From an uncultured Duodenibacillus sp. (lineage in GTDB: Bacteria > Pseudomonadota > Gammaproteobacteria > Burkholderiales > Burkholderiaceae_F), in the NCBI GenBank assembly GCA_944390715.1, contig CALXQS010000006.1, positions 35,048-99,047 of the forward strand: a stretch of DNA of 64,000 nt. The letters are read 5' to 3'. A program made the translations under genes and the position numbers. Below, in pieces: positions 46,203 through 54,977 of this stretch. Below the pieces are notes generated by a model, which did no database searches, was not told the DNA's origin, and worked only from the letters and a program-made list of their open reading frames with translations. The number at the start of each line of letters is the position of its first letter. The first letter of the stretch is position 1.

Positions 46203-47324
46203 TCAGGGCACAACCTTAATTTTCATTGATTTATCCAAAACTTTCACGTTGTCGGCAATGGCGCGGCTCACCCAAAGCGTCTTCAAATCGGCAGAGATGA
46301 GAATCACGCAAAGTCCTTCGCGCTGCGCCGCATCAAGCGCCTTCTTCGAACCCATTGCAAAAAGAGCCGTGCACCAGCCGTCGGCTGCGGCGCCGTCGGC
46401 ATCGATGATCGTGACGCTGGCCAGATCCGTTGAAACCGGCTCGCCTGTCACAGCACTGAGAATATGCCCGTATGTTTTGCCGTCGGATTCGATTTTTCGC
46501 TCATATGCGCCGCTGGTAATGACCGACACCGCATTTGCCTCAACCACTGCAAGAATGCTGTTGCGCTCGGCATCAGGCCTTTGCACGCCGACGCGCCACT
46601 TTTGGCCTGATGGGTTGTTTTCAATAAGCGCGACGTTGCCCCCTAAATCAATAATGCCGTGTTCGGCGCCGGCGCGCTTCATGTCCTGAACAAGCGCAGT
46701 GCCGATCCACCCCTTGGCAATGGCGCCCAAATCCAGGCTTTGTCCGGCACCAATGCGCACGCGGCATGCTCCCGGCGTCTGGTCAACGCTGATGCGCTTA
46801 TAGTCAACCTTCTCAAGAGCTTTTTTGATGTCTTCCTTCTGCGGATGCTTGTCTCCCCCGAAGCCGATCTTCCAGACGTTGACGAGCATGCCGATGGTCG
46901 GTTCAAAGGCGCTTTGCGACTTTTGGGCAATCGTCTTTGCGCTGTTCACAAGCGCAGCTATGCGGCAGTCCACAGGCACCCACTGGCCGGCCCTGCGGTT
47001 GACCTCGTTGAGCGGACCGTCGCCGTGCACTGTAAAAAGCGTTTCATATTCCGCAACCTTTTGCTCAAATGCATCAGCAAGACCCGCCGCCGTCTTCTCA
47101 TCACTTGCGTAAAGTTTGGCAGAAACGATTGTTCCCATCGAAAGCCCTGCGTATCTGGCTTCGTAAATGGTGCCGTCGTGAGTGGATGATGGGGCCGCAG
47201 CAGCGCTCTCGGCAGCCTGAGGCATCTGCGCGGCTGCACTAAGGGGGAAGGCCAAAAACAGCGCCGCGCCGCCTAAAGCTGCAGCAAGTCCTACGCGTAG
47301 ATGCCCAAAGCCGACTGTGCGCAT
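46203..47324 (-). CDS. apbE: FAD:protein FMN transferase
   Basis: Periplasmic enzyme that attaches FMN to Thr/Ser of target proteins using FAD. The 373-residue precursor has a signal peptide ending near LSAAAQ (about residue 33). Family motifs include RYAGLSMGTIVSA, the QSLDLGAIAKGW segment, IDLGGNVAL, and the HILSAVTGEP metal site. Start at ATG 47324 is preferred because it opens into the signal peptide; two earlier in-frame ATGs would add a non-secretory leader. The likely target is the FMN-binding protein encoded 2 kb away (Thr91). Confidence 0.92.
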   Translation of the reverse strand: MRTVGFGHLRVGLAAALGGAALFLAFPLSAAAQMPQAAESAAAAPSSTHDGTIYEARYAGLSMGTIVSAKLYASDEKTAAGLADAFEQKVAEYETLFTVHGDGPLNEVNRRAGQWVPVDCRIAALVNSAKTIAQKSQSAFEPTIGMLVNVWKIGFGGDKHPQKEDIKKALEKVDYKRISVDQTPGACRVRIGAGQSLDLGAIAKGWIGTALVQDMKRAGAEHGIIDLGGNVALIENNPSGQKWRVGVQRPDAERNSILAVVEANAVSVITSGAYERKIESDGKTYGHILSAVTGEPVSTDLASVTIIDADGAAADGWCTALFAMGSKKALDAAQREGLCVILISADLKTLWVSRAIADNVKVLDKSMKIKVVP

Positions 47325-47494
47325 GTACTTAAACTTGAAGTCCTGATGGTAGTTGGGCGCAGCCGCATTGCGCAGCCAAAACTTGCGCCCGCAAAAAAAC
47401 GTCCGCGACATCAGCGGTCGGGACGACGTCTGACGCAATTTAGCACATCACAAGCGCCGGCATCCCAAAGATGTCTCGTTCAAAGCAAAACTTC

Positions 47495-48139
47495 TCAAAG
47501 AAGCTTTCGCACCAATCCTGTTACAACGCCCACAAGCTGCCAATCATCTCCACGATGCGGACAAAACACGCCGTAGGATCTGGTTTTGTTTTCACAGTGA
47601 AACTGCAGCTGTCTGTCTTTGAGAATCACGCGGCGAGCGGAAAATTCGCCAGAAATGCGCACCAAAACGATCTGGCCGGAATACGGTTTTTCCGTCCTGT
47701 CAACCACAAGCAGATCCCCAGGATGAATGCCCGCATCAAGCATCGTATCGCTGGTGACCTGAAAAATCATTGATGCCTCCGGCGTAGGCGCAAGTAGCTC
47801 ATTGAAATCCACATCAGCATGATCAAAAGCCGCCCGCAGCGCGCCGCTTTGTGCTTGAGAAAAAATGCTCACGCTTCTTCTGGGAAGATTCAACGCCGGG
47901 AAATACGAAAGAGGCGGCATCAGGTTTTGCATCGAATCTTCAGGCACGACTCGAATCGGGCGTTCTTCATCGAGCAGACGCCGCAGCCAGCAGGCGCCGC
48001 CGGAAGATGCAAACGTCTGCTTCTGCTCAGGCGTCACGCACACCTGCAGTCTTTCGCTCAACCCTTCGCCCGAGCCCAGTTTGCGGCCGGCCCCGCAACG
48101 GCGACCGCCTCGGCCTGTTTTTGGTTTGAGTTCCGTCAT
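47495..48139 (-). CDS. UmuD/LexA-like S24 protein with altered catalytic dyad
   Basis: A 214-residue protein. The N-terminal part starts TGRGGRRCGAGRK, a basic motif frequent at the front of UmuD-like proteins of beta-proteobacteria, followed by a ribbon-helix-helix-like LQVCVTPEQ. The C-terminal half aligns with UmuD: ELLAPTPEASMIFQVTSDTM, GIHPGDLLVVDR and GEFSARRV. The cleavage-site Gly is retained (S98-G99). The catalytic Ser is replaced by T132 and the catalytic Lys by R169, so normal self-cleavage is doubtful. No umuC gene is adjacent. It is divergent from the AIM24-like gene. Confidence 0.78.
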   Translation of the reverse strand: MTELKPKTGRGGRRCGAGRKLGSGEGLSERLQVCVTPEQKQTFASSGGACWLRRLLDEERPIRVVPEDSMQNLMPPLSYFPALNLPRRSVSIFSQAQSGALRAAFDHADVDFNELLAPTPEASMIFQVTSDTMLDAGIHPGDLLVVDRTEKPYSGQIVLVRISGEFSARRVILKDRQLQFHCENKTRSYGVFCPHRGDDWQLVGVVTGLVRKLL

Positions 48140-48368
48140 GCCTGCAGCCTTCGTTTTCTGACAAACCGACCATCAGCCGCCAGCAGAAAACTTCTCTTTT
48201 TAAAACATCCAGCCCAATGCCGATTGAAGAAGCGTTGATTCATCTTAACATTTTGATACTGCAAAAATGCATCAACTTCTGCCGGCACAGTTAGACTCAG
48301 GAGCACATTCTGCTTTATTCTGCACGCAGAATTTGATTGTTCACACTTTCCACAAGGAAGCCCCCCTT

Positions 48369-49085
48369 ATGCCTCAAATGACGATTTCCGGTTCGATTGA
48401 CCCGCTTTTAAGCGTAGCTCTTGAAAAAGGCGAAGCCATTTTCGCCGAACGCAACGCCATGGTGGCAATGGATTCAACACTGGCCTTGACAGGCCGAGCC
48501 AAGGGAGGTCTCTTCTCGGCGCTGTCGCGCAAATTCCTTAATGACGAAAGTTTTTTCCAGCAAAAAATTGAGGCCGTCGACGGTGCCGGCGAAGTGCTGC
48601 TTACGCCCACGCTTCCTGGCGACGTCATCCTCCTCAATGCAGGCGAACAGCAATACATGATTTCTGACGGCGCTTATTTGGCAAGCACCGAAAGCGTAGA
48701 ACTTGAAATGAAGTCTCAGGGATTGGGGCGGGCGCTGCTTGGAAACTCGGGCGGCCTCTTCGTGATGAGCACCGAAGGACAAGGTCAGATTGCCGTGAGC
48801 GGCTTTGGTTCGGTGCGGGCCATTGAGCTTGATGGTTCGCGCTCGGTCTACGTCGACAACGGACATCTCGTTGCCTGGGATCAGGCGCTTGACTATGAGC
48901 TTGCGCTCAACACCGCCAAGCAGGGATTCTTCGGCAAGATCCTGCACAGCCAGACCTCGGGCGAAGGCATTGTCCTTAAATTTTCCGGTTGCGGCAGCCT
49001 TTACGTCTGCTCGCGCAACCGAGGAGGATTTGTTGACTGGCTGTTCTCGCAGATGCCGCAGAACAAAGCACCGTCAAATGAGTAG
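48369..49085 (+). CDS. AIM24/TIGR00266-like protein
   Basis: A 238-residue protein with the TRAP-like beta-sandwich repeats of the AIM24 family. Recognisable segments include EGEAIFAERNAMVAMDSTL (in part), GGLFSALSRKFLNDESFF, the glycine-rich GDVILLNAGEQQYMI, and EGIVLKFSGCGSLYVCSRN. The family is widespread but its molecular role is unknown; the mitochondrial member affects cristae. The start at 48369 is supported by aaggaag upstream. It stands alone on the plus strand between two minus-strand flavin-related genes, and its terminator is shared with the FMN-binding gene. Confidence 0.82.
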   Translation: MPQMTISGSIDPLLSVALEKGEAIFAERNAMVAMDSTLALTGRAKGGLFSALSRKFLNDESFFQQKIEAVDGAGEVLLTPTLPGDVILLNAGEQQYMISDGAYLASTESVELEMKSQGLGRALLGNSGGLFVMSTEGQGQIAVSGFGSVRAIELDGSRSVYVDNGHLVAWDQALDYELALNTAKQGFFGKILHSQTSGEGIVLKFSGCGSLYVCSRNRGGFVDWLFSQMPQNKAPSNE

Positions 49086-49091
49086 CCGCGC

Positions 49092-49141
49092 AAAAAAAGG
49101 CCTTTCTGCGCAATATGCAGAATGCTTTGCGCAAAAAGGCC
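49092..49141 (-). terminator. Strong terminator for the FMN-binding gene (bidirectional)
   Basis: A 15-bp stem with one mismatch (ggcctttctgcgcaa / ttgcgcaaaaaggcc). Read on the minus strand it is followed by seven T. It lies between the convergent AIM24-like and FMN-binding genes and can serve both. Confidence 0.85.
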
Positions 49142-49181
49142 GGCTTTATTCAATCAACGCTGAAAGCGTAAGACTCTTGAA

Positions 49182-49511
49182 TTACTGAGCCTTCTTGAGA
49201 GCGTTGTTGACGGCTTCGATGATTCCCTTGGAGGAATTGGTAGCGCCGGTCACGCCCTGCACGCCTTCGGTGCCGTTCTTCTCAACGATAGCCTTGGAGA
49301 CGTTCTTCTCAGCGGCCTTGAGAAGCATCTCGGTTTCGCCGTGCTTGACAACCTTGACGCCCGTAATCTTGCCGGAGGCAACGGTCACTTCAACCTGGAT
49401 CTGGCTGGCGTTGCCCTTGCCTTCTCCGGTGTAGGTGCCGTCCTTGTAAGCAGCGGAAACACCGGTGCACAGAAGGGCAGCAGAAGCTGCAACGATGAGT
49501 TGCTTGATCAT
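49182..49511 (-). CDS. Periplasmic FMN-binding protein
   Basis: A 109-residue precursor with a signal peptide (cleavage near VSAAY, about residue 21) and a single FMN-binding domain like the N-terminal domain of urocanate reductase and NqrC. The site VTGATNSSKG contains Thr91, the residue expected to receive FMN from ApbE. It is preceded by a clear aggag ribosome site. In related systems this small flavoprotein passes electrons to a fumarate-reductase-type subunit; that subunit is encoded about 300 bp upstream on the same strand. Confidence 0.88.
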   Translation of the reverse strand: MIKQLIVAASAALLCTGVSAAYKDGTYTGEGKGNASQIQVEVTVASGKITGVKVVKHGETEMLLKAAEKNVSKAIVEKNGTEGVQGVTGATNSSKGIIEAVNNALKKAQ

Positions 49512-49808
49512 TTTGACTCCTAAATAAGTAAGTCTTTAACAAAAAAATATCCCGCAGCGCGCCGTCAAAGCACTTCCTTCGGCGCGGCGCCGAGTAATGA
49601 TGCGCGCAAACCAGCTGCGCTGTCAAGAAAATGAATCGCCAAAGACGACAGAACCCGCAGACGTCGATCCGAAAAACACGAACCGACCGCGGGCACTTGC
49701 TCCTAGCTGCTGGAGCTTCGGATCTCATGCCATCCTTTAGCGCCGCCGTTAACGGAACGCTCCGCAAAGCGACGCAACAAGGATAGCATAGACCTGCTTA
49801 ACTCAAGA
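49512..49808. other. Spacer between the flavoprotein and FMN-binding genes
   Basis: About 297 bp without a supported gene. A GC-rich imperfect hairpin (gcgcgccg / cggcgcg) lies near 49558-49588. The two genes may be one transcript with processing here, or separately promoted; I see no definite promoter. Confidence 0.35.
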
Positions 49809-51215
49809 TTAGTGAGCCTTGGCGTAAGCTGCAGCACCTTGACCAGCAATGCGGCCGAAGACGATGATGTCGGCCTGAGCATTGCCGCCGAGGCGGTTGC
49901 CGCCATGCACGCCGCCCGTCACTTCGCCGGCAGCGAAGTAGCCAGGAATGACCTTGCCCTTGGTGTCGAGCACTTCAGCCTTGGTATTGATCTTCACGCC
50001 GCCCATCGTGTGATGCACAGCAGGCGTGATGCGGATGGCATAGTAGCCCGGCTTGTTGAGCGGACGTTCCATCTTGGTGCGGCCGCAGCAGCTGTCCTTG
50101 CCAGCCTTCTGATCCTTGGCGTACTGCGCCATCGTGGCCTTGAGAGCATCGGCGGGAACGCCCATGTTCTTGGCAACTTCATCGAGCGTTTTGCCCTGAA
50201 TGACCATGCCGGGCTTCTTGATGTAGCCTTCGATCGCCTTCAGAGACTTGCGGACGTCTTCATCAAAGAACATGAAGGCATGCCCCGTGGGCTGCTTGAG
50301 AATAGCAGCAGAAACCACGTCGCGCGTGCCAAGCTCGTCGCAGAAGCGCTTGCCTTGCGTATTGATCAGCACGGCGCCGTTGCCGCGCACGGCTTCGGTC
50401 ACCATCACGCCCGTCGTCTCAACAACGGTCGGGTGGGTCTGAATCTGGTCCATGTCCACGAAGGCTGCGCCGAGCTTCTCGCTGAGCGTGATGCCGTCAC
50501 CCGTGGCACCGGGATGGTTGGTCGTTGCAAAACCCTTCAGACGCGGAATGATCTTGCTCACCATTTCATTGTTAGCGGCAAAGCCGCCAGCGGCATTGAC
50601 CACCGCCTTGGCATCAATCTCATAGGTCTTGCCGTCGTTCTTGACCTTGACGCCGGTCACAGCACCGGTCTTCTTGTCCTGCATGATGTCTACGACCTGG
50701 CTTTCGGTGCGCAGATCAATCTTGCGGGCCTGAACCGTGTTGTAGAGAGTCTCGACGACTTCAGGACCAACCGGGGCGCCGCCCGTAGGACGATGGCAGC
50801 GCTTGTTGGTGGCGCCACCCATGAAGCCCACGTCATTGAAATCACCGCCGAGGCTGATGAGCCACTGAACGGCAGCGCTGGAGTTCTTCACGAGGGTGCG
50901 GACGAGTTCAGGATTGTTGCGGTTGTGGCCGCCCTTCATCGTATCCTGATACATCTGTTCGAGGCTGTCCTTGATGCCGAGCTTGGCCTGCTGCGGCGTT
51001 TCAGCAGCATTGATGCCGCCCGTTGCGCGCACGGTGTTGCCGCCAGGGAAGGCCATCTTTTCCAAAATCACGACCTTGGAGCCTGCGTCATGAGCCGTAA
51101 TGGCAGCAGCCATGCCGGCGCCGCCTGCGCCGATCACAACCACGTCGACCTTTTCACCGGCCTGGGCCACGCCGAAAGCTGCGGCAATCATCGATGCGAT
51201 AACAAGTTTCTTCAT
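49809..51215 (-). CDS. Periplasmic fumarate-reductase-type flavoprotein (flavocytochrome c family)
   Basis: FAD-containing 'ene' reductase of 468 residues with a signal peptide ending VAQAGE (about residue 20). The FAD fold GAGGAGMAAAI lies near 29-39. Active-site residues matching Shewanella FccA are present: H261 (QTHPT), R298 (LGTRD), H401/H402 (VHHTMGG) and R441 (GGNRLGGNA). No heme domain is attached; electrons probably come through the separate FMN-binding protein. The acceptor may be fumarate or a related unsaturated acid; this is not settled by sequence. A promoter with a palindrome lies upstream. Confidence 0.9.
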   Translation of the reverse strand: MKKLVIASMIAAAFGVAQAGEKVDVVVIGAGGAGMAAAITAHDAGSKVVILEKMAFPGGNTVRATGGINAAETPQQAKLGIKDSLEQMYQDTMKGGHNRNNPELVRTLVKNSSAAVQWLISLGGDFNDVGFMGGATNKRCHRPTGGAPVGPEVVETLYNTVQARKIDLRTESQVVDIMQDKKTGAVTGVKVKNDGKTYEIDAKAVVNAAGGFAANNEMVSKIIPRLKGFATTNHPGATGDGITLSEKLGAAFVDMDQIQTHPTVVETTGVMVTEAVRGNGAVLINTQGKRFCDELGTRDVVSAAILKQPTGHAFMFFDEDVRKSLKAIEGYIKKPGMVIQGKTLDEVAKNMGVPADALKATMAQYAKDQKAGKDSCCGRTKMERPLNKPGYYAIRITPAVHHTMGGVKINTKAEVLDTKGKVIPGYFAAGEVTGGVHGGNRLGGNAQADIIVFGRIAGQGAAAYAKAH

Positions 51216-51311
51216 TTTCCCCTCCTACCGGGAATTTCCTTTGTTGTTTTCGTGTCCAAAAAAAAGGAAGACTCGATGCTCAAGCACCCATTTTTTTGGC
51301 GAATTCGGTTG

Positions 51312-51344
51312 ATTATAGACTTTGTCCTTTCCTGCAAAGGACAA
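51312..51344 (-). promoter_or_regulatory. Promoter with operator-like palindrome before the flavoprotein gene
   Basis: On the minus strand a perfect -10 box TATAAT occupies 51317-51312. Just upstream, covering the spacer and -35 region, lies the palindrome ttgtccttt-cctgc-aaaggacaa (51322-51344; 9-bp arms, 5-bp centre). This position suits a repressor or activator site. No regulator gene is adjacent. Confidence 0.6.
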
Positions 51345-51472
51345 TCAAATTGAGTCTGTTTGACATGACGCAGAGGCCCCGCCCAAGTCCTTACAAACAC
51401 GCAGCGGCACAGTTAGATGCACCGCTTCGAGAACCCGCATTTGTCTTGTCTGCCGCAAATTCGTCATGATTG

Positions 51473-51511
51473 AAAAAAAAGCAGTCATCCGAACTGCGGA
51501 GACTGCTTTTT
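51473..51511 (-). terminator. Rho-independent terminator after glnS
   Basis: Read on the minus strand, aaaaagcagtc pairs with gactgcttttt around a 14-base loop, ending in eight T. It starts about 30 bp beyond the glnS stop. Confidence 0.88.
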
Positions 51512-51541
51512 AGCTGCTTGAGGCCGCTGCTGCGGGTCAGC

Positions 51542-53638
51542 TTATTTCTTTTGCTGCTTGCCCCAACTGTCCCTAAGGCCAACAGCAAGATTAAGCACCG
51601 GGCGCTGAGCCGAGTGATCCTTGAGGTCCGTCACGAAGTAGCCGGTACGCTCAACCTGAAAACGCGTATCGGGCGCAGCTTCGGCAAGCGCCGGCTCAAC
51701 ATAACCCTGATACGTCTTTTTGCTGTCGTGATTGAGAACATCAAGGAAATTGTTCTGCGCATCAGGCTGAGCAACGGTAAAGAGCCGGTCATAAAGCCGG
51801 AATTCGGCCGGCACGGCGCTGGCGGCATCCAGCCAATGAATGGCAGCCTTGGTCTTGACCGAATCAGCTCCTGCAGAACCCGTCTTGGTCTCGGGCAGAT
51901 AATCGGCGTGAACGCACACCACATTGCCCTCGGCATCTTTTTCAAATGACGTCGGCACAATGACGTACCCGTAGCGCAGACGCACGGGCTTGGCGGGCGA
52001 GCCGTCGGCAGGCACCGTCAAACGACGGTATCCCTTGGGAGGAATCTCGGCAAAGTCATCGGCCTCAATCCAAAGCTCTCGGCTCATTGTAAGGCGGCGC
52101 TCGCCCATTTCCGGCTTCTGCGGATGGTTCGGCGCTGCAAGTTCCTCGCTTTGTCCTTCGGGGTAGTTGTCGATCACCAGCTTGAGCGGGTGCACGATGG
52201 CAAAGCGCCTCTCTGCGCTTGACTCGAGATCTTCTCTGAGGCTCTGCTCAAGCACGCCGTAGTCAATCCAGCCGCCAGCCACGCGGCTCACGCCGCAATG
52301 CTCGACAAAATTCTGCAGCGAGCGGGCCGTGTAGCCTCGGCGGCGCAAACCCACAATGGTCGGCATGCGCGGATCATCCCAGCCGTCGACATAGCCCTCG
52401 GTCACAAGCTGAATGAGCTTGCGCTTGCTGAGCACAACGTAGGTCAGGCTCAGACGGTTGAATTCATACTGATGCGACAACAAGAAGAAATTCTTTCTTA
52501 CGACAGCCGAAAGCGCAGCCTGCAGCAGCGGAGTGAAATTCTCGGGATACTGCCCCAGCAGCGCAAAGAACGTTTTGCCTTCAGTTCCTTCAAGCGTTTC
52601 CGGACCGCCTGTGGCCGTCCAGCGCCCGAAGATTTCGCGCATGGCATTTTCCGGTTCGCTTTGACCGAGCTTTCCGACGGCATTAAACGCAGCGCGCGCA
52701 AAGGCAAGCGCACGATCATCTTCACCCAAGGCCATCTTGGAGACAACAGCCTTGGCTTCTTCAAACTGCGGCGTGCGAAGCACCGGAATCACGCGCTCGA
52801 GCGCCCAATCGTAAAACGCTCTCTGATCTTCAAACTCCAGCGTGCAGATCGAGTGCGTGATGTTTTCGAGAGTATCTTCGATCGGGTGAGCAAACGTGTA
52901 CATCGGGTAGATGCACCACTTGTTTCCCGTCGCCTGATGCTCTGCAAAACGAATGCGGTAGATTGCCGGATCGCGCAGATTGATGTTGGGCGAGGCCATG
53001 TCGATCTTGGCTCTGAGAACCATCGATCCCTCGGGATGCTTGCCGTCGCGCATTTCACGGAAAATTCGCAGATTTTCCTCAGGCGAGCGGTCGCGGTACG
53101 GAGAATTCTTTCCAGGCTCGGTGAGCGTGCCGCGGCTGGCGCGCATCTCGTCGGCCGACTGCTCGTCGACATAGGCGTAGCCCGTCTTGATCAAATGCTC
53201 GGCAAAGGCGTACATCCACTCAAAATACGACGAGGCGTGATAGAGATTGACTTCACCGTCATGCTTCCAGTCAAAACCCATCCAGTTGACGCTCTCGAGA
53301 ATGGCGTCAACGTACTCCTGATCTTCCTTAACCGGATTGGTATCGTCAAAACGCATGTGGCAGTAGCCGCCGTAATCACGGGCCAGGCCGAAATTCAGAC
53401 AGATGCTCTTGACGTGGCCAATATGCAGATAGCCGTTGGGTTCGGGAGGAAAGCGCGTGCGGATGCGCGCAGGATCCTCCACGCCTGCCGCCGCCTGCTC
53501 GCTGTAAGGGGCAGGGCGGCCGCACCATAAGCGGGGACGGTTGCTGCCTTCGCGCAGATCAGCTTCAATGATGCTTCGAATGAAATTGGTCGGGCGGGCT
53601 GCGCCCGCGTCTTCTTCGTGATTAACCGTATCAGTCAT
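51542..53638 (-). CDS. glnS: Glutamine--tRNA ligase with large internal insertion
   Basis: Charges tRNA-Gln with glutamine. At 698 residues it is much longer than E. coli GlnRS (554). The catalytic core is intact: PPEPNGYLHIGH (65-75), RFDDTNPVKED, CIYPMYTFAHPIED, the KMSKS-like VLSKRK (402-407), and two anticodon-binding beta-barrels ending GLRDSWGK. An extra segment of about 105 residues (roughly 284-388) is inserted between DWALER and HQYEFNRL, which are almost adjacent in E. coli. A smaller extra stretch of about 24 residues precedes the HIGH motif. The reading frame is continuous. A plausible promoter (-10 TACAAT at 53737-53732) lies upstream. Confidence 0.94.
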   Translation of the reverse strand: MTDTVNHEEDAGAARPTNFIRSIIEADLREGSNRPRLWCGRPAPYSEQAAAGVEDPARIRTRFPPEPNGYLHIGHVKSICLNFGLARDYGGYCHMRFDDTNPVKEDQEYVDAILESVNWMGFDWKHDGEVNLYHASSYFEWMYAFAEHLIKTGYAYVDEQSADEMRASRGTLTEPGKNSPYRDRSPEENLRIFREMRDGKHPEGSMVLRAKIDMASPNINLRDPAIYRIRFAEHQATGNKWCIYPMYTFAHPIEDTLENITHSICTLEFEDQRAFYDWALERVIPVLRTPQFEEAKAVVSKMALGEDDRALAFARAAFNAVGKLGQSEPENAMREIFGRWTATGGPETLEGTEGKTFFALLGQYPENFTPLLQAALSAVVRKNFFLLSHQYEFNRLSLTYVVLSKRKLIQLVTEGYVDGWDDPRMPTIVGLRRRGYTARSLQNFVEHCGVSRVAGGWIDYGVLEQSLREDLESSAERRFAIVHPLKLVIDNYPEGQSEELAAPNHPQKPEMGERRLTMSRELWIEADDFAEIPPKGYRRLTVPADGSPAKPVRLRYGYVIVPTSFEKDAEGNVVCVHADYLPETKTGSAGADSVKTKAAIHWLDAASAVPAEFRLYDRLFTVAQPDAQNNFLDVLNHDSKKTYQGYVEPALAEAAPDTRFQVERTGYFVTDLKDHSAQRPVLNLAVGLRDSWGKQQKK

Positions 53639-53757
53639 GATGACAATATTCTTGCCGGAAAGCTGCGGACCAGGCCTTAGTCAACAAGGTCCGCGCTGAG
53701 AAAGAAAAACTCGCAATGTCAGAAAGAATTGATTGTAGCCAACAAAGCTTACGCTCG

Positions 53758-54114
53758 TCAGGCGAGACCTGGAATGAAGCCGTTGACCATGGCGACATAA
53801 AAAGCGGTGCCGGCAAAAATCGACACCAGCGCGCTCTTGAAAAACCATTGCAAAGCAAAGGTGAGCGCAATTGAGAAAAATTCTGCAACAGGCAGGCTGC
53901 CGAAAAGCTCAAACGGACCTCTGGCCGCAGCCGCGCCGGCTGCCGCGTGCACCACCAAAAGCACCATGATTGCCAAGGGCAGAAACTTTCCCAAATCATC
54001 GACCCATTTTTGCTTTTTGAGCCAATCGCTGGCAACGAAAGGCACCGCGCGCTCGGCAAAGGAGACGAGCATCATGGCGGCAAACACGGAAAAAAGATAT
54101 GCAAGATCGTCCAT
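53758..54114 (-). CDS. azlD: Branched-chain amino acid export protein AzlD-like
   Basis: Small inner-membrane subunit (118 residues, four hydrophobic helices) of the AzlCD/YgaZH-type branched-chain amino acid exporter. The N-terminal FAERAVPFVA and central FLPLAIMVLLVVH segments fit the family. It follows azlC with an 8-bp gap on the minus strand, the usual pair arrangement. Confidence 0.88.
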   Translation of the reverse strand: MDDLAYLFSVFAAMMLVSFAERAVPFVASDWLKKQKWVDDLGKFLPLAIMVLLVVHAAAGAAAARGPFELFGSLPVAEFFSIALTFALQWFFKSALVSIFAGTAFYVAMVNGFIPGLA

Positions 54115-54122
54115 CAGCGCAC

Positions 54123-54833
54123 CTACCGGCCCCCGTCAATGGCTGCCGCCTCGCCTTTGCCCCTGCGCATGCGCCCCCAGACAAGACCGGCGACCATGCA
54201 AAACCCAATGGAAGCAGCAAGCGGATTGTCCGGCACGAGCCAGCGCGCAAGGCCATAGCCCGCAAAGGCCGACCACAGCGGCCAAGCTGAAAACCGCTGT
54301 CGCCACAGTTCGCACATCAGCATCGCAAACAAACTCGTGAGCACGAAATCAAGGCCCGCAAGATCAATTTTCGCTGATGCGCCGATTGCCGCGCCCAAGG
54401 CGCTGCCCGCAATCCACCAGCAGTGATTGAAGAGACTCAGCCAGAAAACTCGTTCTTTGGGCGCATTTTCCGGATACAGACTCAAAAGCGAAAACGTCTC
54501 GTCGGTAAGAGCAAAAACGCAATACCAGCGTCTAAAGCCTTTTTCAGGCATTTTTCGCAGCAGCGGCAATCCGTAGAAAACGTGGCGCAGATTGAGCACC
54601 GCCGTCGCAAAGGCGATGGCAAGCACTGATGAGCCGGCAGCGAGCATGGGAACCATCATGTACTGCACGGCACCGCCATAGATCAGCACCGAGGCGACCG
54701 GCGCAAGCCAGGCTGCGCCTCCGGCCTGCGTAAAAAGAAAACCAAAGACAATGCCCAGCGGCACGTATCCGAGCATGACAGGAATCGAATCCCGAAATGC
54801 TTGAACGATATTGTTGTCTTCAGAGCTCTTCAT
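54123..54833 (-). CDS. azlC: Branched-chain amino acid export protein AzlC-like
   Basis: Large subunit (236 residues) of the AzlCD/YgaZ exporter. Family features are SIPVMLGYVPLGIVFGFL near the start, YGGAVQYMMV, NLRHVFYG and FALTDETFSL. About seven hydrophobic helices are present. The ATG at 54833 gives the normal N-terminus; a longer in-frame version would add 32 residues with an extra hydrophobic stretch. It is coupled to azlD. Confidence 0.9.
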   Translation of the reverse strand: MKSSEDNNIVQAFRDSIPVMLGYVPLGIVFGFLFTQAGGAAWLAPVASVLIYGGAVQYMMVPMLAAGSSVLAIAFATAVLNLRHVFYGLPLLRKMPEKGFRRWYCVFALTDETFSLLSLYPENAPKERVFWLSLFNHCWWIAGSALGAAIGASAKIDLAGLDFVLTSLFAMLMCELWRQRFSAWPLWSAFAGYGLARWLVPDNPLAASIGFCMVAGLVWGRMRRGKGEAAAIDGGR

Positions 54834-54977
54834 GCGCAAAAAAATTGAGATTCTTATGAAAGCAAAAGAACCGAGCGCCGAAACTGCAAAAGCCCGTCCA
54901 AACGCCCGGCCGTCAATTAGAGCCGACATTCTAACAGAGCCGCATTGGGCGAAAGTTTGAATTCGCGTCGATAAAAG

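Noticed and set aside
48140..48368. LexA box in front of the UmuD-like gene
   Set aside because: No convincing CTGT-N8-ACAG-type palindrome found; SOS control not supported.
49812..51353. 513-codon plus-strand frame opposite the flavoprotein gene
   Set aside because: Antisense to a reductase with all active-site residues; no start signal or motifs.
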